64,000 nucleotides of DNA, taken from Methylobacter sp. (lineage in GTDB: Bacteria; Pseudomonadota; Gammaproteobacteria; Methylococcales; Methylomonadaceae). The stretch spans positions 62,001 to 126,000 of the forward strand of contig JAURZV010000054.1 of NCBI GenBank assembly GCA_030653175.1. Direction: 5' to 3'. How positions within the stretch are numbered: the stretch's first letter is position 1; each line of letters begins with the position of its first letter. Positions 1-8,652 of the stretch are shown one piece after another. Made by a program: the position numbers and the translations under genes. Below the pieces are notes generated by a model that was given only the letters and a program-made list of their open reading frames with translations, ran no database searches and was not told the origin of the DNA.

Positions 1-946
1 CCCGCTGAAGTTCATCCCGAAAACGCACATCAAATTCGATGCCGTCCATTTTGTGCCGTATATTTTCTGCATTAACACACTCGCCTGAATCCGCTATTTT
101 TCCCTTAACGCTAAATTGCCATAGCTGCACCGACTCGGGTACTGCGGCGATAATCCGCTCGCTGTAATCGTCATCCAAATTCACCGCCGCGAAAGCTAAA
201 CCCGGCGCTTTCAATAACGCCAGCTTGGCCTGCACATAAGCGTCCATCGTGCCGTGATAATCCAGATGATCGCGACTGATATTGGTAAATACCGCGCCTT
301 TAAATATCACGCCGTTGACCCGGCCTTGTTCCAAACCATGCGAGGAAACTTCCATCGCCACCGTGCGCTTTTTGTTCTTTGCTAATTCAGCCAGTATTTT
401 CTGAATTGCCAGCGCATCGGGCGTGGTATTCAGCGTCTTGCTGAGCTTGCCCCACTCTCCCCAGCCGAGTGTCCCTATAATCCCGCAGTCATCCAGCATC
501 TGACTCAAAAACTGGCTGCAAGACGTTTTGCCATTAGTGCCGGTAATGCCGATAACCGTCATAAACCGGGATGGATCGCCATAAAAACGCGCAGCCAGTT
601 CGCCCAACTTTAAGCCCAGATTTTCCACTGCGATCATCGGCACAAGAGTAGCTGTGTTGGGTTGCAAGGCCTCTACCAGCTGCCGACCATTCCCGGCCGG
701 ATCAAAAATTACCGCACAGGCTCCGTTATTAATAGCCTGTTCAACATGCACCAAGCCATGCTGCTTGGCTCCGGCCAAAGCAACAAATACATCTCCGCTA
801 ACTACTTCCCGACTATCCAAAGCCAAACCGGCGACCACCAAGGATGGTGAAAGCATATCCTCCTGATCCGGGAACGAGACCAGCCCGTTTAATAAATCTT
901 TCAGCCGCAGCACACCGCTACGCGGTTCCTTCAGTCCTGTCTTCAT
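1..946 (-). CDS. murE: MurE, UDP-N-acetylmuramyl-tripeptide synthetase (3' part outside window)
   Basis: Cytoplasmic Mur ligase that adds the third stem-peptide residue (meso-diaminopimelate in Gram-negatives) to UDP-MurNAc-L-Ala-D-Glu. I translated the minus strand from ATG 946-944. The P-loop reads GITGTNGKTS near residue 115-125, followed by NTTPD and the Mur ligase motif VSSHGLEQGRV, then the central-domain stretch FTNISRDHLDYHGTMDAY. About 315 codons are visible; the C-terminal ligase domain runs off the left edge. The start lies one base beyond the ftsI stop (948-950), so the genes are almost certainly co-transcribed and translationally coupled. Identification is secure; the substrate-specificity motif (DNPR in DAP-adding enzymes) is not in the window. 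Confidence 0.96.
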   Translation of the reverse strand, partial: MKTGLKEPRSGVLRLKDLLNGLVSFPDQEDMLSPSLVVAGLALDSREVVSGDVFVALAGAKQHGLVHVEQAINNGACAVIFDPAGNGRQLVEALQPNTATLVPMIAVENLGLKLGELAARFYGDPSRFMTVIGITGTNGKTSCSQFLSQMLDDCGIIGTLGWGEWGKLSKTLNTTPDALAIQKILAELAKNKKRTVAMEVSSHGLEQGRVNGVIFKGAVFTNISRDHLDYHGTMDAYVQAKLALLKAPGLAFAAVNLDDDYSERIIAAVPESVQLWQFSVKGKIADSGECVNAENIRHKMDGIEFDVRFRDELQR

Positions 947-947
947 G

Positions 948-2777
948 TTATGGACCTTTTCGTGTCAACAAGATGGGCATATTGTCCTGCTGATCAGGGG
1001 CAACCTCCAACATCCTCAAGGCTCCCGCCATTACTTTGGAAAACACCGGAGCTGAGACTATCCCGCCGTAGTATTGACCCGCAGAAGGTTCATCAACCAT
1101 GACTACGATAATCAATCGCGGATTTTTGGCTGGCGCCATGCCCGCAAAAACAGAAAAATACCTTTTCTCGACATATCCGCCCGCACCGGCTTTTTTTACC
1201 GTCCCGGTTTTACCGGCTGCGCTGTAGCCATCGACTCTACCCTCATAGGCGGTACCGTCTTTCATAAGCACAGTCTCCAGCATGGCTCTGACTCTCTTGG
1301 CCGTCTTGGCGGAAAACACCCGCTGCTGATCAACATCCTCATCCCGCCTTAACAAGCTAACCGAGTGCAAAATGCCGTCATCTGCCAATGCCGTATAAGC
1401 TCTTGCCAACTGGAGTGCAGAGGCGCTTACACCGTAGCCGAATGACAAAGTCGCCCTATCAAATTCGTGCCAGCTTTGGTAATCAAGCAAGCTTCCACTG
1501 GCTTCTCCGGGAAAGCCGGAGCCGGCAGCAACGCCAAAACCCAGCTTATTGTAAATTCCCCAAAAATATTCCGGCGGCATTCGCAATGCCATCTGACTTA
1601 CCGCAACATTGCTGGATTTTTTCAACACTCCTGTCAAATCCAGCGTTCCATAATTATGCACATCCTTAACCAGATGATTCCCGACCTGATAGAATCCGTG
1701 GGTTTCAAAAACCTCATTCGGCTTTATATACCCCCCGTCCAAGGCAGCCGCGACAACAAACGGCTTGACCGTCGATCCGGGTTCGAATACATCGGTTAAC
1801 GATCTATTCCTGTACAGACTTTCCTTTAAACTCTTTCTGCTATTCGGGTTAAATGACGGCTGATTCACTGCCGCCAGAATTTCCCCGCTCTTTGCATCCA
1901 ATACCACCAGTGCCGCTGATTTTGCTTTGTTAAGGTTAACGGCCAGCTGCAACTCCCGATATGCCAAATACTGGATGCGTTGATCAATGCTTAGCTCCAG
2001 ACTCTTGCCTGCAACCGGCTCCTTTATATTTTCTACATCTTCAATAATTCGACGCTGTCCATCCCTGATAACCCGCTTGCTGCCTGGAATTCCCTTTAAT
2101 GATTTTTCATATCCCGATTCAAGTCCCGCCTGACCGACATCATCAATATCGGTAAAACCGACCAAGTGCGCGGAAACCTCTCCTGCAGGATAAAAACGCT
2201 TGAATTCCCGCTCGAAATAAATGCCCGCAAGCTTCAATGCCTTGACCTGGTCAGCAACCACCGGACTAACCTGGCGAGCAATATAAGCAAACTGCCTATG
2301 CGCATCACCCTTACTCAGCTCACTGACCTTTCCCTTCGGCAAATTTAACAACTTTTCCATTTGCCTGATTTCGTTTTCTTTTGCCGGCTCAACCTCTTGC
2401 GGATTCATCCAAATGGACTCGACAGGCGTACTGATTGCCAACGGCGCACCATTTCTATCCTTTATCATGCCCCTGTATGCCGAAACAGGCACATCACTGA
2501 CATGGCGCATATCTCCCTGATCCTTAAGAAACTGTTTATTCAGCACCTGCAAATCGACAGCCCGACCAACCAGCACCGCCATACAAGCCATTATAAAAAC
2601 GACTACTATTTTCCTTCGACTGCCATGAATGGCGGGATTGTCACCATCGGTAGGGAACCGATGCGACCGCCCTGAAAAATTGCCGACCGCCAAGGATGGC
2701 GGAAGTGTCGCAACCGGTATGGAACCGACGCGACCGACCGGCTTATTTGCCCTATTTTTGCCTTGAAAATGTATCAT
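948..2777 (-). CDS. ftsI: FtsI (PBP3), septal peptidoglycan transpeptidase
   Basis: Inner-membrane class B penicillin-binding protein that cross-links septal peptidoglycan in the divisome. The 609 residues hold a cytoplasmic N-tail, one membrane segment at about 56-72, a pedestal domain, and a transpeptidase domain with all three catalytic motifs: STVK at 335-338, SSN at 388-390 and KTGT at 523-526. The ATG directly follows the ftsL TAA (no gap). The odd part is residues 12-53 before the membrane segment. They are encoded by a repeat-like stretch (2641-2741) related to repeats at the ends of ribF and pyrB, so this part of the cytoplasmic tail is probably repeat-derived. murE follows after one base. 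Confidence 0.97.
   Translation of the reverse strand: MIHFQGKNRANKPVGRVGSIPVATLPPSLAVGNFSGRSHRFPTDGDNPAIHGSRRKIVVVFIMACMAVLVGRAVDLQVLNKQFLKDQGDMRHVSDVPVSAYRGMIKDRNGAPLAISTPVESIWMNPQEVEPAKENEIRQMEKLLNLPKGKVSELSKGDAHRQFAYIARQVSPVVADQVKALKLAGIYFEREFKRFYPAGEVSAHLVGFTDIDDVGQAGLESGYEKSLKGIPGSKRVIRDGQRRIIEDVENIKEPVAGKSLELSIDQRIQYLAYRELQLAVNLNKAKSAALVVLDAKSGEILAAVNQPSFNPNSRKSLKESLYRNRSLTDVFEPGSTVKPFVVAAALDGGYIKPNEVFETHGFYQVGNHLVKDVHNYGTLDLTGVLKKSSNVAVSQMALRMPPEYFWGIYNKLGFGVAAGSGFPGEASGSLLDYQSWHEFDRATLSFGYGVSASALQLARAYTALADDGILHSVSLLRRDEDVDQQRVFSAKTAKRVRAMLETVLMKDGTAYEGRVDGYSAAGKTGTVKKAGAGGYVEKRYFSVFAGMAPAKNPRLIIVVMVDEPSAGQYYGGIVSAPVFSKVMAGALRMLEVAPDQQDNMPILLTRKGP
2641..2741. repeat. repeat elements in the 5' part of ftsI
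   Basis: Two imperfect copies of CGGTA(T/G)GGAACCGA(C/T)GCGACCG (2648-2669 and 2714-2738) flank a CCGCCAAGGATGGCGG palindrome (2686-2701). The GGTA(T/G)GGAACCG core recurs at 18851-18875 and 62364-62386. It is translated as part of the FtsI N-terminal tail. Confidence 0.7.
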
Positions 2778-3050
2778 TTACGGCTTTATATAAATAATTT
2801 TTTCCCGCAACGGCATAACCAGTTTCAATTGTTCCCGCGCCACTTGCTCTACCCGATTCTGTTCTGCCAAGGTTGTCAGTTCCAATTGCAGTTGCCCCCA
2901 TTCCACTTCATACTGATCCAGCGCTCTTTCCTGCTTTTGGATCTCAATAAAAATTAATCGCGACTGGTATTTACTGTAAATTACGGCCAGAGCGGATATC
3001 AACAGCACCAATATCAGTGCGCCCACCCCTAAATAACGACTTGCTGCCAC
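2778..3050 (-). CDS. ftsL: FtsL, cell division protein
   Basis: Small bitopic divisome protein that binds FtsB and FtsQ and activates FtsWI. It has 90 residues: a short N-terminus, one membrane helix at about 8-25 (LGVGALILVLLISALAVIY), then a periplasmic coiled coil rich in Glu, Gln and Leu. The start is GTG 3050-3048, directly abutting the rsmH stop (3051-3053), and the stop abuts ftsI's ATG. The primary sequence is poorly conserved, so the call rests on size, topology and its position between rsmH and ftsI. Confidence 0.93.
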   Translation of the reverse strand: MAASRYLGVGALILVLLISALAVIYSKYQSRLIFIEIQKQERALDQYEVEWGQLQLELTTLAEQNRVEQVAREQLKLVMPLREKIIYIKP

Positions 3051-4025
3051 TTACGACTGCATGGATGCAGGAGGTAGAGTAATGCATGGAGCAATTACCG
3101 AAACTCTCTCGGCTACGCGCATGACTGCGCTTCGTGCCCTCGGATTCCGGGCAATTTCCTGCTGCCCCGCTTTCAGCGCTTTACCCGTTTTCTTCAAGAT
3201 ACCTTTAGTGATATCGACTTCTTTAATTGGCAGCTTTCCCGGGTTATATTTGGCTCCGGACTCAGCCCTGATAAAGCGTTTAACAATTCGGTCTTCCAAT
3301 GAGTGGAAAGAAATAACCACCAAGCGCCCACCTGGCTTCAAAATCCTGGCGGACTGCTGCAAAACGGCCTTTAACTCATCCAACTCGCTATTGATTTCTA
3401 TACGGATTGCCTGAAAACTGCGGGTTGCCGGATGCTTGTGCTTCTCTTTAACCGGCACTACATCTTCAATTAACTTTGCCAACTCTCTGGTTGTTGCAAT
3501 TGGCGATACGACTCTTTTTTCAACAATCGCGTGAGCTATACGCCGTGCGAACCGCTCCTCACCATATTCAAATAAAACCTTAACCAGCTCTTTTTCATCA
3601 ACGCCGGTAAGCCACTGCTCTGCCGTAACACCTGAATTGCCATCCATCCGCATATCCAACGGCCCGTCACGCAAAAAGCTAAAGCCTCTTTCCGGATTAT
3701 CCAATTGAGGCGACGACACCCCCAAGTCCATCAATATACCGTCAATTTTTCCAGCCAAACCTTCACTTGCAATTATATTTTCCAGCTCGGAAAAATGTGT
3801 ATGCTCCAGCTTAAACCGTTTATCTTCCAGCATGGCCTGCGCATAATCGGAGTTAATCGCATCCAAATCCCGATCAAAAGCCAGCAATCGCCCCGATGGA
3901 CCCAGTAGATTTAAAATCCCCTGACTATGACCGCCCCGACCAAAAGTACAATCCAGATAAACGCCGTCTTCTTTAATAGCCAACTGCTGCAAAGCTTCTG
4001 CAAACATAACGGGCAAATGTTCCAC
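3051..4025 (-). CDS. rsmH: RsmH, 16S rRNA m4C1402 methyltransferase
   Basis: SAM-dependent N4-methylation of C1402 in 16S rRNA (324 aa). Visible motifs are DCTFGRGGHS (SAM loop), DLGVSSPQLD, ERGFSF and the C-terminal signature ISFHSLEDRIVK. The preferred start is GTG 4025-4023: GGGAGA (4033-4038) sits 7 nt upstream, whereas the in-frame TTG at 4031 would be only 1 nt away. Homologues normally end near the ARSA..R..ER motif. Here about 16 further residues (SVIAPCITLPPASMQS) are encoded by a dispersed repeat at 3054-3103, so the C-terminus was extended by a repeat insertion before the ftsL start. Confidence 0.97.
   Translation of the reverse strand: MEHLPVMFAEALQQLAIKEDGVYLDCTFGRGGHSQGILNLLGPSGRLLAFDRDLDAINSDYAQAMLEDKRFKLEHTHFSELENIIASEGLAGKIDGILMDLGVSSPQLDNPERGFSFLRDGPLDMRMDGNSGVTAEQWLTGVDEKELVKVLFEYGEERFARRIAHAIVEKRVVSPIATTRELAKLIEDVVPVKEKHKHPATRSFQAIRIEINSELDELKAVLQQSARILKPGGRLVVISFHSLEDRIVKRFIRAESGAKYNPGKLPIKEVDITKGILKKTGKALKAGQQEIARNPRARSAVMRVAERVSVIAPCITLPPASMQS
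3054..3103. repeat. GGAGGTAGAG-family repeat, copy 1 (3' end of rsmH)
   Basis: It reads CGACTGCATGGATGCAGGAG then GTAGAGTAATGCATGGAGCA then ATTACCGAA. It matches 9506-9550 almost base for base, including the outer CGACTGCATGGATGC. Related copies lie at 6311-6359 and 35111-35147. It encodes the RsmH C-terminal tail. Confidence 0.8.
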
Positions 4026-4041
4026 TAACAAATCTCCCGCA

Positions 4042-4509
4042 TTAAAAGGATAAGGAGCCTAAATCTTCCAACCCTTCATTATCGTCACCATCCAGCCATT
4101 CATTTTCCTTTGTTCCCCAGGCTTCTTCATTCCAAAGTTCAAATTTATTGAGCTGACCGACCAAGACAATTTTCTTGTCCACATTTGCAAATGTTCTCAA
4201 CTTTTCCGGCAGCAATAAACGACCCTGTCCATCCATTTCACATTCAGATGCATTACCGATAACAAACCGTCTTAACTTACCGGCCATTTTATTTAAGGTA
4301 GGTAATTTGCTGATTGTTTGTTCAAGCTTTTCCCACTCAGGCATCGGATAAAGCCACAAGCAACCATTCTCTCCAACACATCGTTCATTTACAGCGACCG
4401 TCACAACCATCTGGCACTCGCAACAATCCTGTAACTCTTCCCGGTAACGGGTAGGAATTGCAAGACGTCCTTTGCCGTCTAAATTGATTGAACTAATGCC
4501 TCGAAACAA
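4042..4509 (-). CDS. mraZ: MraZ, transcriptional regulator of the division/cell-wall cluster
   Basis: SpoVT-AbrB-type DNA-binding regulator at the head of the dcw cluster; in E. coli it represses its own promoter. The 155 residues contain the two tandem MraZ repeats: MFRGISSINLDGKGRLAIPTRY at the N-terminus and the second copy near residues 90-106 (CEMDGQGRLLLPEKLR). The first gene of the operon mraZ-rsmH-ftsL-ftsI-murE; rsmH starts 16 bases after its stop. A classical operator and promoter lie directly upstream (4536-4596), consistent with autoregulation. Confidence 0.97.
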   Translation of the reverse strand: MFRGISSINLDGKGRLAIPTRYREELQDCCECQMVVTVAVNERCVGENGCLWLYPMPEWEKLEQTISKLPTLNKMAGKLRRFVIGNASECEMDGQGRLLLPEKLRTFANVDKKIVLVGQLNKFELWNEEAWGTKENEWLDGDDNEGLEDLGSLSF

Positions 4510-4535
4510 GATTTACCCCAGATCCCCAAAAAAAA

Positions 4536-4570
4536 CCCTTTTTTTCCACTTTTCTCCACTTGTGTCCACT
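4536..4570 (-). promoter_or_regulatory. MraZ operator (10-bp-spaced repeats)
   Basis: On the minus strand AGTGG occurs three times at exact 10-bp spacing (plus-strand CCACT at 4546-4550, 4556-4560, 4566-4570), with a degenerate fourth AAGGG at 4536-4540. Known MraZ sites are G-rich direct repeats with 5-nt spacers upstream of mraZ. The most upstream repeat overlaps the -10 box, which fits autorepression. Confidence 0.8.
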
Positions 4571-4596
4571 ATAGATTTCAAATACACCCTAGTCAA
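4568..4596 (-). promoter_or_regulatory. sigma70 promoter of the mraZ-dcw operon
   Basis: Read on the minus strand: TTGACT (4596-4591), a 17-bp spacer, TATAGT (4573-4568). This is a near-consensus sigma70 promoter, 59 bases upstream of the mraZ ATG and overlapping the MraZ operator. Confidence 0.8.
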
Positions 4597-4876
4597 GGAT
4601 GATTTCATTTAGATTCTTTCTTTTTCGACAATGACTTACATCGCAATCCGGATAGAATATAACCACATAACATATGGCAAAATAATTCCCATTCTTTATC
4701 AAAAAGTTAATTAATCTTAGTGAGAAAGCACTTTAAGTATAAAGCTATCGAAAATTTCCAGCTTTTTTGATGAAAATGAGGACTGAATCAAAAATACTGC
4801 CGCAATAATTATCGGGCATTTTTTTTGCGCCTTTAGCGACGCCATGAATACCGAGCAGAAATACTCGGAAAAAGGA
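4597..4876. other. intergenic region between the mraZ promoter and rnpB
   Basis: AT-rich stretch with no convincing gene. Short open frames here have no recognisable product. It must hold the 3' flank of rnpB, but I see no clean GC stem plus U-run terminator. Confidence 0.5.
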
Positions 4877-5226
4877 GAAAGAGTCGGCCTATAAGCCGGG
4901 TTCTGTCGAGAACAGTCATTCATCTAGGCTGCAAGTCACCCTACAGCTCAAGCAATCTACCCAGGAACCGCGCGGGCCACGCGTCTGTCCCTCTATTTGA
5001 TCTTGCTCCGGGTGGGGTTTACCATGCCACTCCTGTTACCAGTCGCGCGGTGCGCTCTTACCGCACCTTTTCACCCTTACCGGTCAAAGACAGGCGGTAT
5101 ATTTTCTGCGGCACTTTCCGTAGGCTCACGCCTCCCAGGCGTTACCTGGCACCCTGCCCAATGGAGCCCGGACTTTCCTCCATCTTATCTTGCGATAAAA
5201 CAGCGACTGCTCAGCCAACTCTTTCA
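4877..5226 (-). ncRNA. rnpB: RNase P RNA (M1 RNA), bacterial class A
   Basis: Catalytic RNA of RNase P, which matures tRNA 5' ends. Read on the minus strand, it carries the universal segments: GGAGGAAAGTCCGGGCTCC (5182-5164) followed by GGGCAGGGTGCCAGGTAACG, then GGTAAGGGTGAAAAGGTGCG, GTAAGAGCGCACCGCGCG, AACCCCACCCGGAGCAAG and, near the 3' end, TAGATGAATGACTG and GACAGAACCCGGCTTATAGG. The ends are estimated from pairing of the terminal helix (GAGTTGGCTGA / GGCCGACTC); about 350 nt is usual for gammaproteobacteria. Confidence 0.96.
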
Positions 5227-5330
5227 GCGCGTAGTGTATCACACATCCGCATTAATGCGATATGGGATGGCTTTATTAACAAGCAAAAACCAGACCAGAA
5301 ATACACCACCAATCAACATTAACGGAAATA

Positions 5331-6191
5331 CTAAGCCTCTTTCGCCGTCTCCATATCTAATGCAGCTCGATACAACAGCTTCTTCCTGACTCCGGTAATT
5401 TCCACAGCCAGTGCAACTGCGGTCTTAATCGAGCATTCGCCCAGCAACACCCTCAATATCTTTTCCTGCTCAGGCGTAATGATTTGCTCTTTTTTGTCGA
5501 TGGCAGCGCCATCGACAATAACCACAAACTCACCTTTCCTCATATTGGCATCTTCTTCAACCAACTTAAGCGCCTCGCCCAAACTGGTTTTCACAATAGT
5601 TTCGTGCAACTTGGTCAACTCCCTGGCAATAACGATCTGCCGATCCATCGGCAATATCTCCGCCATATCCTTCAATGAAGCCAGAATCCGATGACTGGAT
5701 TCATAAAACACCCAGGTTATCGGACACATTAATCTTTCACTAAAAAACGCTTTTCGCGCCGACGAGGTTCTCGGCGAAAAGCCTTCAAATACAAACTGAG
5801 TAACCGGCAATCCCGCAGCAGACAATGCAGCAATCAACGCGCAAGCACCCGGCACAGGAACAACATCGACACCCGCATCCTTCACCATTTTCACCAGCGG
5901 CATACCCGGATCACTTAACAGCGGCGTTCCGGCATCGGAAACCAGCGCAATAGATAAACCCTCGCGCAGCTTTTCCAGCAGCCCTGCTGAGGCTTTGTCT
6001 TCATTATGTTGATGCAACGAAATCAGTTTATTGCTAATACCATAATGCTGTAACAACATTTTTACATGCCGGGTGTCTTCCGCAGCAATCAAATCAACCT
6101 GTTTTAATATTTCAACCGCTCTGAAACTAATATCCGCTAAATTACCTATCGGAGTAGCAACAACGTATAATTTGCCGCATTCACTTGACAT
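5331..6191 (-). CDS. rsmI: RsmI, 16S rRNA 2'-O-methyltransferase (C1402)
   Basis: Tetrapyrrole-methylase-fold enzyme that 2'-O-methylates C1402 of 16S rRNA, the same nucleotide RsmH methylates at N4. The 286 residues show LYVVATPIGNLADISFRA at the N-terminus, the AAEDTRHVKMLL motif, LVSDAGTPLLSDPG, and PGACALIAALSAAGLP. It is divergent from lpoA with only 31 bases between the starts, so the two promoters must overlap the opposing coding regions. The rsmI/lpoA arrangement is conserved in gammaproteobacteria. Confidence 0.97.
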   Translation of the reverse strand: MSSECGKLYVVATPIGNLADISFRAVEILKQVDLIAAEDTRHVKMLLQHYGISNKLISLHQHNEDKASAGLLEKLREGLSIALVSDAGTPLLSDPGMPLVKMVKDAGVDVVPVPGACALIAALSAAGLPVTQFVFEGFSPRTSSARKAFFSERLMCPITWVFYESSHRILASLKDMAEILPMDRQIVIARELTKLHETIVKTSLGEALKLVEEDANMRKGEFVVIVDGAAIDKKEQIITPEQEKILRVLLGECSIKTAVALAVEITGVRKKLLYRAALDMETAKEA

Positions 6192-6222
6192 TCGATACTC
6201 TCACTTGAAAATCCCTAAAAAG

Positions 6223-8169
6223 ATGCGACCAAAATATAAGCCGCCATTATTATGCGTCCTGCTTCCCGGTCTATTGCTTTGTTCCGGTTGCGTACCCACA
6301 GCCACCACGGGTGCAGGAGGTACGACCGAGGTAGAGCAACGCATGGAGCGGTTGCCGGGTAACGCTTTGCATAAACAAGAAGCACTGGTAACGCAACCTT
6401 TAATAAGGAACGACCAGCCGGGGCAAATGGTTGAATTATACCAGCATCCCTCAACTCCATCGTCTCTGGAACAAAATCAGCAGCGCTTACAGTCCGTCGA
6501 ATCCTTAATTCAGGCCGGAGACGGCAATTCCGCAAAACACGATGCTGATGCCATTAATCCTGCCGGGCTGTCACCCGAACAGCATGCTCAGTTGCGTCTT
6601 CTTTATGCCCAGATCCAGCTCAGCTTTGGCGAGGCTGAACAGGCCATTGAAAACTTGGCGCTGATTCAACCGCAACAGCTCAATCCGGACAATCAAATTA
6701 AATACTTTCAATCGCAAGCCTTTGCCTACTCATTAACAGGAAATCTGCTTGACAGCGCCAAATCCAGAATTGAACTACACCGGTTAATAACAGCGCCCGA
6801 TGAGCTCGAAAAAAATCAGGCCGCCATTCTTGAAGCATTACGCATGCTGCCTGACACCACTTTGCAGACCAACCAAACAGACGCCTTAGCCGGCTGGATG
6901 TCTTTGAGCAACATTTTAAAAAACATAAACCAGCCTGATTTTAATACTCAAATAAGCCAATGGCGCACAGCATTTCCGGCACATCCTGCCGACTTAAGCT
7001 TCTTGGATCAACCTCAAGACATGCTAAAAAATATGCCTTTTCAACCCCAATCAATTGCATTATTACTACCCGGCTCAGGGACTTTTGCCCAAGCCGGTAA
7101 AGCTATCCGTGCTGGATTTATGGCGGCCTACAACCATACGAACAATAATTCCAAGCCTACTATTCGTTTTTACGACAGCGAACAATCGACACCAGCAACT
7201 TTATATAGCCAGGCTGTCGCAGAAGGCGCCCAATTGGTCATCGGCCCACTAGCTAAAGAACACATCCAAAGTTTGGCCGATACCGTTACATTTAACATAC
7301 CCGTGCTGGCATTAAATCATATTCCCGGCCTGCAAAAAAATCAGCTCTACCAGTTTAGTCTTAGTCCGCTGGATGACGCCGACCAAATAACCCATAAAGC
7401 CTGGGCGGATGGCCATCAAAAAGTGCTGCTGCTCGTTCCTGAAAACGCCTCAGGTAAACGCATCGCCAATTATTTAACGGAAGATTGGCAAGACCGGGAC
7501 GGCACTATCCTCGAAACGCAGACCTATAACCCCAAAGAAACCGACTTTTCAGCACCGATTCAAAAACTGCTCAACCTGGATGAAAGCGAACAGCGTTACA
7601 ATAAAATCCTTACTCTAATACCCGGCGTAAAATATACGCCTCGAAGACGGCAGGATGCCGATGCCATTTTGTTAAGCGCCTATAGCGCAGAAGCGCGCTC
7701 CATCAACCCCCAGCTCCAATTTTATCAGGCGGGCGACATCCCCGTTTATGCAATGCCTACCGTTTACACCGGACAAGTCAACGCGTCGCTGGATGCCGAC
7801 CTAAATAAAATAACTTTTTGCGACACCCCTTGGTTATTCAACAAAGCCTATCAGGGAGAACTCGACATGGACGCACTAAAAGAAACCTGGAAGCAATTTC
7901 CCAACTCTTATTTGCGCCTGATTGCGATGGGCATTGACGCCTATAATCTGGCTACACGCTTGGATAATCTGGAAGCCGATCCCTATCCCGGCGCAACCGG
8001 AAACCTGTCGTTGACCACCGACCAGCGCATCAAGCGCAAACTGATATGCGCCAAATTCATGAACGGACAACCTGAAATAAGCGGCTCTTCCACTGAAAAC
8101 ACCGGCTCAACACCTGATAAAGGACAGATTGCCATGCATGAAAACCCGATCAACCATGCTGTTTACTAA
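6223..8169 (+). CDS. lpoA: LpoA, outer-membrane lipoprotein activator of PBP1a
   Basis: Outer-membrane lipoprotein that reaches through the periplasm to activate PBP1a. The start ATG 6223 gives a lipoprotein signal peptide, LLPGLLLCSGC with Cys near residue 23; upstream in-frame codons lie inside rsmI and would bury the signal. The mature protein has an N-terminal helical TPR-like domain (about 100-270) and a C-terminal periplasmic-binding-protein-like domain from SIALLLPGSGTFAQAGKAIR to the end (648 aa; E. coli 678). Just after the lipobox, residues TTGAGGTTEVEQRMERLPGN are encoded by a dispersed GGAGGTAGAG repeat (6311-6359). yraN overlaps its 3' end. Confidence 0.94.
   Translation: MRPKYKPPLLCVLLPGLLLCSGCVPTATTGAGGTTEVEQRMERLPGNALHKQEALVTQPLIRNDQPGQMVELYQHPSTPSSLEQNQQRLQSVESLIQAGDGNSAKHDADAINPAGLSPEQHAQLRLLYAQIQLSFGEAEQAIENLALIQPQQLNPDNQIKYFQSQAFAYSLTGNLLDSAKSRIELHRLITAPDELEKNQAAILEALRMLPDTTLQTNQTDALAGWMSLSNILKNINQPDFNTQISQWRTAFPAHPADLSFLDQPQDMLKNMPFQPQSIALLLPGSGTFAQAGKAIRAGFMAAYNHTNNNSKPTIRFYDSEQSTPATLYSQAVAEGAQLVIGPLAKEHIQSLADTVTFNIPVLALNHIPGLQKNQLYQFSLSPLDDADQITHKAWADGHQKVLLLVPENASGKRIANYLTEDWQDRDGTILETQTYNPKETDFSAPIQKLLNLDESEQRYNKILTLIPGVKYTPRRRQDADAILLSAYSAEARSINPQLQFYQAGDIPVYAMPTVYTGQVNASLDADLNKITFCDTPWLFNKAYQGELDMDALKETWKQFPNSYLRLIAMGIDAYNLATRLDNLEADPYPGATGNLSLTTDQRIKRKLICAKFMNGQPEISGSSTENTGSTPDKGQIAMHENPINHAVY
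6311..6359. repeat. GGAGGTAGAG-family repeat, copy 2 (inside lpoA)
   Basis: It reads GTGCAGGAGGTACGACCGAG then GTAGAGCAACGCATGGAGCG then GTTGCCGGG. Compared with the other copies it has a small internal expansion (GAGGTACGACCGAGGT). It keeps the lpoA frame open and lies in the linker right after the lipidated cysteine. Confidence 0.75.
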
Positions 8170-8521
8170 GCTAAAGACCAAAGCCGCGCATCTAATTCGC
8201 GGCGAAAGCGCCGAAGAACAAGCCCACAACTTCCTGATCAATAAAGGACTCAAACCGGTATGCCGGAATTTCCGCTGCAAACAAGGCGAACTCGATTTAA
8301 TAATGACCGACAAGCTGACGCTGGTTGTCATCGAAGTCCGGTTCCGTAAAACCGACAAATACGGCAGCGCCGTTGAGAGCATCACCCGCGCCAAACAATC
8401 CCGCATCATCGCGGCAACACACGTTTACCTTTCATCCCAAAAAACAGACCGCCCTATCCGCTTTGACGTGGTCGCCATTTCCGGCAACGGCAACATCGAC
8501 TGGATACAAAATGCGTTTTAA
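8156..8521 (+). CDS. yraN: YraN (UPF0102) endonuclease-fold protein
   Basis: Small PD-(D/E)XK-fold protein of the UPF0102 family, often annotated as a putative endonuclease; its cellular role is not settled. The 121 residues contain GESAEEQAHNFL, the nuclease core GELDLIM...VVIEVRFRK (E, D, ExR) and RFDVVAI...IDWIQNAF. The start ATG 8156 is chosen by homology; ATG 8138 and TTG 8129 are in frame and the TTG has a GGA 4-5 nt away. It overlaps lpoA by 14 bases and belongs to the conserved lpoA-yraN-diaA order. Confidence 0.92.
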   Translation: MLFTKLKTKAAHLIRGESAEEQAHNFLINKGLKPVCRNFRCKQGELDLIMTDKLTLVVIEVRFRKTDKYGSAVESITRAKQSRIIAATHVYLSSQKTDRPIRFDVVAISGNGNIDWIQNAF

Positions 8522-8652
8522 ATTGCTGCACCTATAATCGACACATTTGGCGTTCCGCGTTGCCGGAAATACAGACATGATCGCGCAAAACCTTCAACCC
8601 GTTGAGTTTAAAAAGTGTCGCAGACTCATGATAGCCTTTATAATTGTTCGCC

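Noticed and set aside
3061-3414. Plus-strand open frame opposite rsmH.
   Set aside because: It is antisense to a strongly conserved gene, and its start lies in a repeat.
4717-4923. Minus-strand open frame overlapping the 3' end of rnpB.
   Set aside because: It begins inside RNase P RNA and has no family resemblance or SD.
4997-5389. Plus-strand open frames of 130 and 90 codons at 5.0-5.4 kb.
   Set aside because: They are antisense to the RNase P RNA gene, whose conserved segments explain the sequence.
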